A DNA stretch of 10,754 nucleotides from Sulfuritalea sp. (GTDB taxonomy: Bacteria > Pseudomonadota > Gammaproteobacteria > Burkholderiales > Rhodocyclaceae). Below are positions 1 to 6,478 of this stretch, one piece after another (position 1 is the stretch's first letter; every line of letters starts with the position of its first letter). The notes below the pieces were generated by a model. The model had not been told where the DNA came from and ran no database searches. It saw nothing but the letters and a program-made list of their open reading frames with translations. The position numbers and the translations under genes were made by a program. The DNA lies in assembly GCA_022843505.1 (NCBI GenBank), contig JALHNN010000050.1:1-10754 (forward strand), read 5' to 3'.

Positions 1-130
1 TGTTCGGTGGTGATACAAAAATCGGGTACGAAATAAGCATCAATTTCATGATGCCATGGGGTAGTAAGGCATTCTGCCTATACTTCCCGTTCAACGTCTG
101 AGCCGTCTTTCGCGCAATCGCGAGCTGCTG

Positions 131-1144
131 CTAGGCCGTGCGCGACGGCGCGGCTTCAGTTTCCCGGGGACGGGCGCGGCGTTCGTTGGCCATGCGCAAG
201 GTCACGTCGGCAATCATCCATACGCTGTGTTTGCCGCTGCCGGCCATCCGACGCCCGGATAGTTCGGCCCAGAACTGCGTGCCGTCGGCGCGGCGCATGC
301 GGTACATGCCCTGCGCGACCCTGCCCTTGTCGAAGGCGGCTGCGCTGTCGGCGAGGAACTGGTCGGCCTCGACGGGGCTGAAAAACTGCTGCTGCAGCGT
401 TGCGCCGGTGAGGTCGAGGATGCGCCGGCCGAGCAGTTCGGCGAGGCGCAGGTTGCACTTGATGATGCGCTTGTCCTCGAGCATGGCGATACCCAGCGGC
501 GAGGAGTCGAAGATCGCATGCTGTTCGGCGAGCAGGGTTTCCGCCTCGGTGCTGCGTTCGAGACTGACGCTCGCCGACTGGTGCAGCGTGCGCTGCAGCA
601 GCACCAGCACCACGATGCAGCAGATGGCGGCGGTGATCGGCCACTGCAGCCGGGGGCCGAGCACCACGAGGTAGTGCATCATTGCCGGTCCCAGTGCGGC
701 GGTGACGAAAAGCCAGAAGCTCGGGTTGCTCAATGCGAGGAAGACGGCGCCGGCGAAGCTGACGACGATGACCAGCAGCACGATCATGATGCGCGCTTCG
801 GGATGGTTGGCCGGCGGATGCAGCGGGCCGAACAGCGCTCCCCAGCCGAGGCCGGTAAGCAGGGCGCCGGCAGCGAAGATCCATTCCCAGCGGCGGACTG
901 TCTGCCCGCTGAGGTCGGCGCTGTCGAACATGTGCCAGATCCACATGCGCGCGGCGATGACGGAAACCATGTACACCGCCCAGGCCTTGATCAGGTCGAG
1001 GCTGGTGCCGTCGAGCAGCACGATGAAACCGAGGAAGACGCCGACCAGCGCCGAGACGGCGCCCGTAGGAAATCGGGCATACAACATGCGCACGCGGCGG
1101 ATGTTCGCGTCGTCGCTCAGTCGCGGACCAAAAAGGGGCTTCAT
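131..1144 (-). CDS. Membrane-anchored PAS-domain sensor protein without output domain
   Basis: The 337-residue protein begins with about six hydrophobic segments (roughly residues 25-45, 50-71, 87-106, 117-138, 142-163 and 168-185). A linker leads into one PAS domain at about 207-315, shown by IFDSSPLGIAMLEDKR, then MRRADGTQFWAELSGR and WMIADVT, the usual PAS/PAC ending. It probably senses a signal at the inner membrane, but the ligand cannot be told. The chain stops about 20 residues after the PAS core, where related proteins normally continue into GGDEF, EAL or histidine-kinase domains. In the 130 bases left after the stop I see no GGDEF-like coding in the same frame. The ATG at 1144 has no clear Shine-Dalgarno; the ATG at residue 20 is an alternative start. 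It lies 55 bases downstream of the thioredoxin gene on the same strand and may be co-transcribed. The family is unnamed; the PAS call is confident, the role is not. Confidence 0.8.
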   Translation of the reverse strand: MKPLFGPRLSDDANIRRVRMLYARFPTGAVSALVGVFLGFIVLLDGTSLDLIKAWAVYMVSVIAARMWIWHMFDSADLSGQTVRRWEWIFAAGALLTGLGWGALFGPLHPPANHPEARIMIVLLVIVVSFAGAVFLALSNPSFWLFVTAALGPAMMHYLVVLGPRLQWPITAAICCIVVLVLLQRTLHQSASVSLERSTEAETLLAEQHAIFDSSPLGIAMLEDKRIIKCNLRLAELLGRRILDLTGATLQQQFFSPVEADQFLADSAAAFDKGRVAQGMYRMRRADGTQFWAELSGRRMAGSGKHSVWMIADVTLRMANERRARPRETEAAPSRTA

Positions 1145-1199
1145 CGTTTCAGCAGGAGAGCTTTCCGGACTTGCTCTGTCGCCAGCCGCGGCATGTGTT

Positions 1200-1568
1200 T
1201 CAGGCGCTTCCCGCCTGGCCGGCGATATCGGCGCGCACCTGATCCATGTCCAGTGCCATCGCCTGCTCGACCAACTGGTCGAAAGCCTGGGGGGGCAGGG
1301 CGCCTGCCTCGGAGTATATGATGATCTGGTCGCGGAAGACCATCAGGGTGGGAATCGAGCGGATGTTGAAGGCGGCGGCGATTTCCTGCTGCTCCTCGGT
1401 ATTGACCTTGGCGAAGACGATTCCGGGCTGCTTCTCCGAGGCGGCTTCGAAGGTCGGCGCGAAGCCGCGGCAGGGTGCGCACCAGGGCGCCCAGAAGTCT
1501 ATGATCACGTTGGCGTTCTCGTTGATCGTCTGTTGGAAGTTGTCGGCGTTGAGTTCCAGCGTGGCCAT
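1200..1568 (-). CDS. Thioredoxin family protein with CAPC active site
   Basis: A 122-residue cytoplasmic protein with a single thioredoxin fold, expected to reduce disulfides in partner proteins. The active site reads FWAPWCAPCRGFAP with Cys30 and Cys33, and the conserved cis-proline loop SIPTL places Pro73. The glycine usually found between the cysteines (CGPC) is alanine here. Length is slightly above the ~105-110 of classical thioredoxin because of a C-terminal helix extension (about 95-122). The frame stays open upstream to 1700, but that part overlaps the divergent gluQ gene. The start MATLELNADNF at 1568 matches the family and is only weakly preceded by a GGGAT-like ribosome site. A plausible promoter lies just upstream (1597-1626). 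No signal peptide is seen, which argues against a periplasmic DsbE/TlpA-type role. Not assigned to trxA or trxC because the sequence differs from both. Confidence 0.9.
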   Translation of the reverse strand: MATLELNADNFQQTINENANVIIDFWAPWCAPCRGFAPTFEAASEKQPGIVFAKVNTEEQQEIAAAFNIRSIPTLMVFRDQIIIYSEAGALPPQAFDQLVEQAMALDMDQVRADIAGQAGSA

Positions 1569-1596
1569 GGTCAGATCCCGGAATGAAATGATGCGA

Positions 1597-1626
1597 ATCC
1601 TACCGTTTTGCGGCGCAGCATGCCAA
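1597..1626 (-). promoter_or_regulatory. Putative sigma-70 promoter for the thioredoxin gene
   Basis: Read on the minus strand, TTGGCA (1626-1621, five of six to TTGACA) is followed after 18 bases by TAGGAT (1602-1597, four of six to TATAAT). Transcription would start near 1590, giving a leader of about 22 bases before the ATG at 1568. The site lies in the 69-base gap between divergent genes, where a promoter is expected. It rests on consensus matching by eye only. Confidence 0.45.
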
Positions 1627-1637
1627 TTCGAAGCACG

Positions 1638-2546
1638 ATGGACGGTGTGAAAAAAGCTTATCGTGGCCGCTTTGCCCCTTCGCCTACAGGCCCCCTGCAC
1701 TTCGGCTCGCTGGTGGCGGCGACGGGCTCCTTCCTCGAGGCGCGGACGCGGGGCGGCGAATGGCTGTTGCGCATGGAGGATGTCGATGCGCCGCGGTGCT
1801 CATCGGCCGCCGCCGATGCCATCCTGCGCGCGCTGGAAGCCTGCGGTTTTGAATGGGACGGCGCGCCGGTCTGGCAGAGCCGGCGCGGCGAAGCCTATGC
1901 CGCGGCGCTGGAGCGCCTGAAGCCCGGCGGCCGGGTGTTCCCCTGCGCCTGCACGCGCCGCGAGCTGGCGGACTCGATGCTGGCCCCCGACGGTGCGGCG
2001 ATCTATCCGGGCACCTGCCGCGGCGGCCTGCCCGTCGGACGCAGCGCGCGGGCCTGGCGGCTGCGTGTCGGCGATGCTCGCATTGCCTTCGACGACGCCA
2101 TCCAGGGTCCGATGACCAGCGACCTGGCGACGGATGCCGGCGATTTCGTCCTGCTGCGCGCCGATGGCCTGTTCGCCTACCAACTCGCGGTGGTGGTGGA
2201 TGATGCCGAGGCCGGGGTCACCGACGTGGTGCGCGGAGCCGACCTGCTGCAGTCGACCGCGCGCCAGATTCTTCTGCAGCAATGCCTGGGCGTGGCGACG
2301 CCGGCCTATGCGCACCTGCCGGTGGCGGTCAATGCGGCCGGAGAAAAGCTTTCCAAGCAGACACTGGCGCGGCCGCTGGATGTGGGCCGCCCGGCGCCGT
2401 CACTGGTGGCGGCGCTGGACTTCCTCGGCCAGGCGCCACCGCCGGAACTGGCGGCGGCGGATGTGGCAACAGTCTGGGACTGGGCCGTGGTGAACTGGCG
2501 GCTGGCGCGTGTACCGTGCGGGCCGGCACCCTGCCCGGTGGCATAA
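1638..2546 (+). CDS. gluQ: Glutamyl-Q tRNA(Asp) synthetase
   Basis: This GluRS-like enzyme (302 residues from the chosen start) activates glutamate without tRNA and attaches it to the queuosine base at position 34 of tRNA(Asp). The class I signature is clear: RFAPSPTGPLHFGSLVAA contains the HIGH-equivalent HFGS, and EKLSKQT is the KMSKS-equivalent. Zinc ligands follow the YadB pattern: CAC in FPCACTRREL, then Tyr and Cys in IYPGTCR. There is no C-terminal anticodon-binding domain, which distinguishes it from true GluRS (~470 residues). The ATG at 1638 was chosen because it sits just before the conserved RGRFAPSPTG and has GAAG a few bases upstream; TTG 1608 and ATG 1620 are in-frame alternatives but overlap the presumed thioredoxin promoter region. 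queE, which makes a queuosine precursor intermediate, lies nearby on the opposite strand, so the two are functionally related though not in one operon. Confidence 0.95.
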   Translation: MDGVKKAYRGRFAPSPTGPLHFGSLVAATGSFLEARTRGGEWLLRMEDVDAPRCSSAAADAILRALEACGFEWDGAPVWQSRRGEAYAAALERLKPGGRVFPCACTRRELADSMLAPDGAAIYPGTCRGGLPVGRSARAWRLRVGDARIAFDDAIQGPMTSDLATDAGDFVLLRADGLFAYQLAVVVDDAEAGVTDVVRGADLLQSTARQILLQQCLGVATPAYAHLPVAVNAAGEKLSKQTLARPLDVGRPAPSLVAALDFLGQAPPPELAAADVATVWDWAVVNWRLARVPCGPAPCPVA

Positions 2547-2547
2547 T
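2539..2547 (+). promoter_or_regulatory. Possible extended -10 promoter for the CoA-binding protein gene
   Basis: TGGCATAAT at the very end of gluQ fits an extended -10 (TGn followed by CATAAT, five of six to TATAAT). Initiation would fall near 2554, about 19 bases before the next start codon. No convincing -35 is visible, as expected for the extended class. The CoA-binding gene could equally be read through from gluQ. Confidence 0.3.
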
Positions 2548-2558
2548 CGTCCGCAATC

Positions 2559-2567
2559 AGGAGGTGG
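2559..2567 (+). promoter_or_regulatory. Strong Shine-Dalgarno deciding the CoA-binding protein start
   Basis: AGGAGGTGG lies 5 bases before the ATG at 2573 (8 from the AGGAGG core). The reading frame is open far upstream inside gluQ, so this site fixes the start at 2573. It is the best ribosome-binding site in the window. Confidence 0.8.
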
Positions 2568-2572
2568 AAGCG

Positions 2573-3055
2573 ATGCTTGTCGATGATGTCGCCGGCCTGC
2601 GCCGGGTGCTGCAGGGCAATCGTGTAATCGCCGTGGTCGGCCTGTCGCCGAGCTGGAATCGCCCCAGCTACTTCGCCGCCAAGTACATGCTGGAACACGG
2701 TTACACGGTGATTCCGGTGAATCCGGCGGCGCCCGAGATCCTCGGCCAGAAGAGCTATCCCGACCTGGCGGCTATCCCGGTGAAGGTGGACATGGTCGAC
2801 GTCTTCCGCAAGCCGGAAGACGCCCTGCCCATCGCGCGCGAGGCCGTGCGCATCGGCGCGCGCTGCCTTTGGCTCCAGCTCGGCGTGGTCAATTGCGAGG
2901 CGGTCGAAATGGCCGCCGCGGCGGGGCTCGACGTGGTCATGGACCGCTGCGTGAAAATCGAATACGCGCGCCTCTTCGGCGGCCTCAACTACGCTGGCGT
3001 CAATACGAGGGTGATTTCGGCCAAGCGCCCGCCCTGCCCGATGCTGCCGACCTGA
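2573..3055 (+). CDS. CoA-binding domain protein (YccU-like)
   Basis: A 160-residue cytoplasmic protein consisting of one Rossmann-like CoA-binding domain. The nucleotide-binding start is VIAVVGLSPSWNRPS (about 18-32), followed by KYMLEHGYTVIPVNP and the conserved LGQKSYPDLAAIP. The later motifs CLWLQLGVVN, GLDVVMDRC and IEYARL are also typical of the YccU/CoA_binding_2 family. This fold is shared with the alpha subunit of succinyl-CoA synthetase and related acyl-CoA synthetases, but the stand-alone family has no settled function. Length is normal for the family. It follows gluQ by 26 bases and converges with queE, which ends 8 bases away, so any terminator must overlap coding sequence. Confidence 0.9.
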   Translation: MLVDDVAGLRRVLQGNRVIAVVGLSPSWNRPSYFAAKYMLEHGYTVIPVNPAAPEILGQKSYPDLAAIPVKVDMVDVFRKPEDALPIAREAVRIGARCLWLQLGVVNCEAVEMAAAAGLDVVMDRCVKIEYARLFGGLNYAGVNTRVISAKRPPCPMLPT

Positions 3056-3063
3056 AGGCGCGT

Positions 3064-3699
3064 TCAGCGTCCCGGCGCGTTGCCCCACAGGACCTTGTGC
3101 AACTGGAGCTGGAAGCGCGCCGGCAGGCGGTCGGCCAGCAGCCATTGCGCCAGCTGCGCCGGATCGAGTTGCCCTTGCACGGGCGCGAACAGCACCGGGC
3201 AGCGCTCGAAGAGTCGGCGCTGGCGACACGCCGAAACCGCCCAGTCGTAGTCTTCGCGCGAGGCGAGGACGAACTTCAACTCGTCATGCGGCGTCAGCAG
3301 GTCGAGGTTCTCCCAGCGGTTCTTCGCCGCCTCGCCCGAGTCGGGGGCCTTGAGGTCGACGATGCGTGAGACGCGCGGATCGACGACGCCGATGTCGAGC
3401 GCGCCGCTGGTTTCCAGCGACACCGAGTAGCCGGCGTCGCATAGCGCCGCCAGCAGGTCGGCGGCTTCCCTTTGCGCCAGGGGTTCGCCGCCGGTAAGGC
3501 AGACCGTGTTGCAGCCGAACGCGGCGACACGTTGCAGTATTTCCTCCAGGGCGAGAAGTTCGCCGCCGCTGAAGGCATAGGCCGTATCGCACCAGACGCA
3601 GCGCAGAGGGCAGCCGGTGAGGCGCACAAACACCGTCGGCAGCCCGACGCGGCTGGTCTCGCCCTGCAGGGAATGGAAGATCTCGGTGACGCGCAGCAT
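3064..3699 (-). CDS. queE: 7-carboxy-7-deazaguanine synthase
   Basis: This radical SAM enzyme (211 residues) converts 6-carboxy-tetrahydropterin to 7-carboxy-7-deazaguanine on the path to preQ0 and queuosine. The N-terminal VTEIFHSLQGETSRVG is diagnostic for QueE. The 4Fe-4S ligands are Cys30, Cys34 and Cys37 in CPLRCVWCDTAY, the CxxxCxxC spacing of the classical radical SAM group. LTGGEPLAQ is the SAM-binding GGE motif, and VSLETSGA and VDLKAP follow as expected. The ATG at 3699 is preferred over an in-frame TTG at 3723, which lacks a ribosome site and adds residues not typical of the family. It lies downstream of cpoB on the same strand, separated by 176 bases of repeat-rich spacer, so it may have its own promoter. 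In Pseudomonas queC follows queE; here it does not. Confidence 0.95.
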   Translation of the reverse strand: MLRVTEIFHSLQGETSRVGLPTVFVRLTGCPLRCVWCDTAYAFSGGELLALEEILQRVAAFGCNTVCLTGGEPLAQREAADLLAALCDAGYSVSLETSGALDIGVVDPRVSRIVDLKAPDSGEAAKNRWENLDLLTPHDELKFVLASREDYDWAVSACRQRRLFERCPVLFAPVQGQLDPAQLAQWLLADRLPARFQLQLHKVLWGNAPGR

Positions 3700-3740
3700 G
3701 GCGCCGTGCCTAGCGCCAAGCAACAGGGAGGGTCGCTTTT

Positions 3741-3769
3741 AATATCGAGCGTAGCGAACCGTTTGCTAA
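3741..3769 (-). promoter_or_regulatory. Possible promoter for queE over an imperfect dyad
   Basis: On the minus strand TTAGCA (3769-3764) and GATATT (3746-3741) are spaced by 17 bases, each matching four of six consensus positions, with a start near 3734 and a leader of about 35 bases. The patch is clearly more AT-rich than its surroundings. The spacer overlaps a dyad, TAGCGAAC-c-GTTTGCTA (3752-3768), with 8-base arms and one mismatch, which could bind a regulator or may simply belong to the adjacent repeat. Both readings are tentative. Confidence 0.3.
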
Positions 3770-3869
3770 CCCCCCGCGAGGGGGGCGAAGGGGGGCGGGG
3801 CGAACTTGCTCGCCCATGGCAAGGCGATGCTGCAAGCGTCTCATTACCTGAGTTTGGCTTTCGGAGCCA
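3752..3869. repeat. Hairpin-rich C/G-run intergenic element between cpoB and queE
   Basis: The cpoB-queE gap contains four inverted repeats in a row. They are the 8-base dyad at 3752-3768; six C, GCGA, six G at 3770-3785; GGGCGA/TCGCCC around a 6-base loop at 3798-3815; and TGGCT/AGCCA around a 5-base loop at 3855-3869. Between the second and third lies AAGGGGGGCGGGG. No open frame here looks coding. It resembles the dispersed palindromic intergenic repeats of many betaproteobacteria, and a related C/G-run motif recurs near 7675-7710. The last hairpin follows the cpoB stop directly but lacks a U-tract, so it is not a convincing intrinsic terminator. Confidence 0.5.
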
Positions 3870-3875
3870 CGGGCG

Positions 3876-4610
3876 TTATTTGCGCTTGAGCCGCAGCTTG
3901 GCGCGCTTGCCCGGATCGGTCGCCGGGTACTTGTCGGCAAGGAGTTCCAGCGTGGCGCGCGCCGCAATCGGCATGCGCAGCGCCTCGAGGCTGCTGAAGC
4001 GGCTTTCGAGGGCGCCGGCGGCGCGTTCGTCGGTCGGCCAGCCGGCGGCGAACTTGCCGAAAAGATCGGCGGCGGTGGCATGGTCCTTGGCCTGGGCATG
4101 GGCGTAGCCGCCCCAGTAATGGGCCGAGGCGGCCAGCGTGCCGTTCGGGTAGGCCTTGATGAAGGCGAGGAAGCCTGCGGCGGCCTCCTTGTATTTCAGC
4201 GCCTTCAGATTGGCCAGCGCGGCTTCGTAATCCCGGGTTTCCTGTGCCGGATCGAGCTTCGGTACTTCCGGCTTGGCTTCCGGCGGCGGCGCGGTTTCCA
4301 GCTTGCGCACGCGGTTGTCGAGGTCGACGTAGAAATCCTTCTGCCGCTTCTGCGTCGCCTCAAGCTCGTAGGTCAGGACTTCTATCTGGCCGCGCAGCTT
4401 GGCGATGTCGGCCCTGACGGCCTCGATCTGGTTGGCGAAGTCGATCTGGTTGCGGTTGATGCCATCGACCCGCTTGACCAGTTCGGCATGTTCGCCCTTC
4501 AGCGCCTCGATGCGCGCCCTGGCTTCTTCGTCGTCGAACATGCCGGCCCGCGCCGGCAAGGCCAGCGCCGCCACGAGTATCGCCGCGAGCAGCGGGTTGA
4601 GGCGGCGCAT
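3876..4610 (-). CDS. cpoB: Cell division coordinator CpoB (YbgF), periplasmic TPR protein
   Basis: A 244-residue periplasmic protein that in E. coli links Tol-Pal to peptidoglycan synthesis by PBP1B during constriction. Residues 1-22 form a signal peptide ending LPARA before GMFDDEEARARI. Residues about 28-107 are a heptad-rich coiled coil (trimerisation region of the family). A Pro-rich linker at 107-118 (PPPEAKPEVPKLDP) leads to a C-terminal block of TPR repeats (about 125-240), with YPNGTLAASAHYWGGYAHAQ as the recognisable repeat core. Domain order and length are normal. It starts 2 bases after the pal stop, so translation is probably coupled; the ribosome site inside the pal end is weak. 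Being last in the tol block agrees with the usual position of cpoB. Confidence 0.93.
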   Translation of the reverse strand: MRRLNPLLAAILVAALALPARAGMFDDEEARARIEALKGEHAELVKRVDGINRNQIDFANQIEAVRADIAKLRGQIEVLTYELEATQKRQKDFYVDLDNRVRKLETAPPPEAKPEVPKLDPAQETRDYEAALANLKALKYKEAAAGFLAFIKAYPNGTLAASAHYWGGYAHAQAKDHATAADLFGKFAAGWPTDERAAGALESRFSSLEALRMPIAARATLELLADKYPATDPGKRAKLRLKRK

Positions 4611-4612
4611 GC

Positions 4613-5158
4613 TCAGAACTCGCCGGAATAGAGCATGTCGCCGCGGCGGTTCTTGGCCCAGCAGTCTTCGGTTGATTCGCTGCAGGCGGGCTTTTCTTCG
4701 CCCAGGCTGACGGCTTCGAGCTGGTCTTCGCGGGCGCCGAGCAGGACCAGCGCCTTGCGCACCGCGTCGGCGCGCTTCTGGCCGAGCGCCAGGTTGTATT
4801 CGCGGCTGCCGCGCTCGTCGGCGTTGCCCTGGATCAGCATTTTCATCTTCGGATTGGCGGCGAGGAACTTGCCGTGGGCGCCGAGCAGGGCCTGGAACTC
4901 GTCCTTGACCACGTAGCTGTCATAATCGAAGTACACGCTGCGCTTCGACAGCGGGCTGCGCGGGTCCTTCAGCGCGGCGATGCTGTTGGGATCAAAGGCC
5001 GCCTCGGGCTTGATTTCCTTGACCGGCGGCGTTTCGACCCTGACCCCGGATGGCGTGCGCGATTCGACGCCGGCGGGGTTCTGCTCGGGGGCGGGAGGCT
5101 GGGAGCCGCAGGCGGCCAGCAGCAGGGACAGGACGGAAAGGCTGATGAGTGCGCGCAT
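4613..5158 (-). CDS. pal: Peptidoglycan-associated lipoprotein Pal
   Basis: An outer-membrane lipoprotein (181 residues) that binds peptidoglycan and the TolB propeller. The signal peptide ends in the lipobox LAAC with Cys17 as the lipidated residue. A flexible Pro-rich tether (about 20-60) precedes the OmpA-like domain (about 75-181), recognised by SVYFDYDSYVV, IQGNADERGSREYNLALGQKRA and WAKNRRGDM. Asp114 in NADERG and the Arg of NRRGD are in the positions that contact meso-diaminopimelate in the family. A ribosome site AGGAA (5165-5169) lies 6 bases before the ATG. Two cysteines, Cys159 and Cys166, occur in the loop after GEEKP, where many Pal proteins have none. It follows tolB after 34-35 bases. 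Confidence 0.96.
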   Translation of the reverse strand: MRALISLSVLSLLLAACGSQPPAPEQNPAGVESRTPSGVRVETPPVKEIKPEAAFDPNSIAALKDPRSPLSKRSVYFDYDSYVVKDEFQALLGAHGKFLAANPKMKMLIQGNADERGSREYNLALGQKRADAVRKALVLLGAREDQLEAVSLGEEKPACSESTEDCWAKNRRGDMLYSGEF

Positions 5159-5193
5159 GGTGGTTTCCTGGATGAGTGCGGCGAATGGCGTGT

Positions 5194-6459
5194 CTATCGG
5201 ACCAAGGGGCCCCAGGCAGGTTCGCGAACGTCGGCGGCCTGCACCGAGAGTTTCTGTTTGACGCGGCCATCGGCGGAGACGGCCGCCAGCACGCCGCGAC
5301 CGCCGATTTCGGTGGCGTAGAGGATCATGCGGCCGTTGGGGGCGAAACTGGGCGATTCGTCCTTGGTCGAATCGGTCAGTATCTGCACCTGCTTGGTCGC
5401 CAGGTCCATCAGCGCCAGCTGGAAGCGGCCGCCGTTGCGGGCGATGAAGGCCAGGCTCTTGCCGTCGGGCGAAGGCCGCGGCGTGACGTTGTAGCTGCCT
5501 TCGAAGCTGATGCGCTCGGCATTGCCGCCGCCGCTGGCGATGCGGTAGATCTGCGGGCTGCCGCCGCGGTCGGAGGTGAAATAGATGTGCTGGCCGTCGG
5601 GCGACCAGCGCGGCTCGGTATCGATGCCCGACGAGGTGGCGATGCGGGTCACGCCGCTGCCATCGGAATTCACCACATAGAGCTGCGAGGAGCCGTCCTT
5701 GGTCAGCACCACGGCCAGCTGCTTGCCGTCGGGCGACCAGGCCGGCGCCGAATTGGAGCCCTTGAAGTTGGCGGCGACATGGCGGCGGCCGCTGGCCAGG
5801 TCATGGACATAGACCACCGGCTTCTTGGCTTCGAAGGAGACATAGGCCAGCTTGCTGCCGTCGGGCGACCAGGCCGGCGAGATGATGGGCTCGCGCGAGG
5901 CCAGGGCCGCCTGGTCGTTGCTGCCGTCGGCGTCGGCGATCTTCAGCTCGAAGCGCCCGGTGCTTTTCACCACGTAGGCGATGCGCGTCGAGAACACGCC
6001 GGGCTCGCCGGTCAGCTTTTCGTAGATGTAGTCGGAGATGCGGTGCGCCGTGGCGCGCAGCTGCACGCCGGTATGCAGGTAGGCCGGGTTGCCCAGCGTC
6101 GCCTGCCGGGGCACATCGGAAAGGCGTACCCCCCTTTCGAAGCGGCCCTCGCCGGCCGGCGCCACGCTGCCGCCGGCAATCGCGTCGATGCCGCGCGTCT
6201 TGAGATCGTCGAAAGGCGGTGCGGCGTTGTCGGCCAGCGGCGCGCCGGCATCGATCAGGCGGAACAGCCCGCTGCGCTCGAGATCGGCGCGGACCACCGA
6301 GGTGAGGGCCTGGGCAACGATGCGCTCGCCGGTGAAGTCGGCGATGGCGACCGGAAGCCGGTTGGCGCCGGCGCCGGTGATCTCGACCGTAAGCTGGGCA
6401 TGTGCCAGCACAGGCGCCATCGCCAGGCCGGCGGCAACGAGCAAGGCATTGAATTTCAT
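5194..6459 (-). CDS. tolB: Tol-Pal system periplasmic protein TolB
   Basis: This 421-residue periplasmic protein binds Pal and is released through the TolA/TolQR energised cycle. The Sec signal peptide is residues 1-21, ending AHA before QLTVEITG. The N-terminal alpha/beta domain spans about 22-155, with ATAHRISDYIYEKLTGEPG at its end. The C-terminal six-bladed propeller shows repeated blade motifs: SPAWSPDG (194-201), APAWSPDG (238-245), EPRWSPDG (282-289), TPRPSPDG (326-333) and SPSFAPNG (369-376). The regular ~44-residue period is expected for TolB. The ATG at 6459 has no Shine-Dalgarno; the preceding 19 bases hold a TATAAT instead. Length is normal. Confidence 0.97.
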   Translation of the reverse strand: MKFNALLVAAGLAMAPVLAHAQLTVEITGAGANRLPVAIADFTGERIVAQALTSVVRADLERSGLFRLIDAGAPLADNAAPPFDDLKTRGIDAIAGGSVAPAGEGRFERGVRLSDVPRQATLGNPAYLHTGVQLRATAHRISDYIYEKLTGEPGVFSTRIAYVVKSTGRFELKIADADGSNDQAALASREPIISPAWSPDGSKLAYVSFEAKKPVVYVHDLASGRRHVAANFKGSNSAPAWSPDGKQLAVVLTKDGSSQLYVVNSDGSGVTRIATSSGIDTEPRWSPDGQHIYFTSDRGGSPQIYRIASGGGNAERISFEGSYNVTPRPSPDGKSLAFIARNGGRFQLALMDLATKQVQILTDSTKDESPSFAPNGRMILYATEIGGRGVLAAVSADGRVKQKLSVQAADVREPAWGPLVR

Positions 6460-6461
6460 CG

Positions 6462-6477
6462 GCTGAATTATAAGCCG
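6462..6477 (-). promoter_or_regulatory. TATAAT-containing dyad between tolA and tolB, possible internal promoter
   Basis: The short tolA-tolB gap reads, on the minus strand, CGGCT, then a core containing TATAAT (6472-6467), then AGCCG just before the tolB ATG. TATAAT is a perfect -10, but no good -35 lies 16-18 bases upstream inside tolA, and a transcript would be almost leaderless. E. coli is known to have an internal promoter serving tolB-pal, which makes the position interesting. It could be chance in an AT-rich spacer. Confidence 0.25.
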
Positions 6478-6478
6478 C

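Noticed and set aside
1..130. Continuation of the PAS gene or another gene at the left edge
   Set aside because: The stretch is AT-richer and I see no GGDEF, EAL or kinase motif in the PAS gene frame; too short to call anything.
518..1586. Overlapping plus-strand frames opposite the PAS protein and thioredoxin genes
   Set aside because: They lack recognisable domains and ribosome sites, while the minus-strand frames have membrane helices, a PAS domain and the thioredoxin motif.
3770..3815. CRISPR-like repeat array in the cpoB-queE gap
   Set aside because: The repeats are inverted hairpins of different sequence, not evenly spaced direct repeats with unique spacers.
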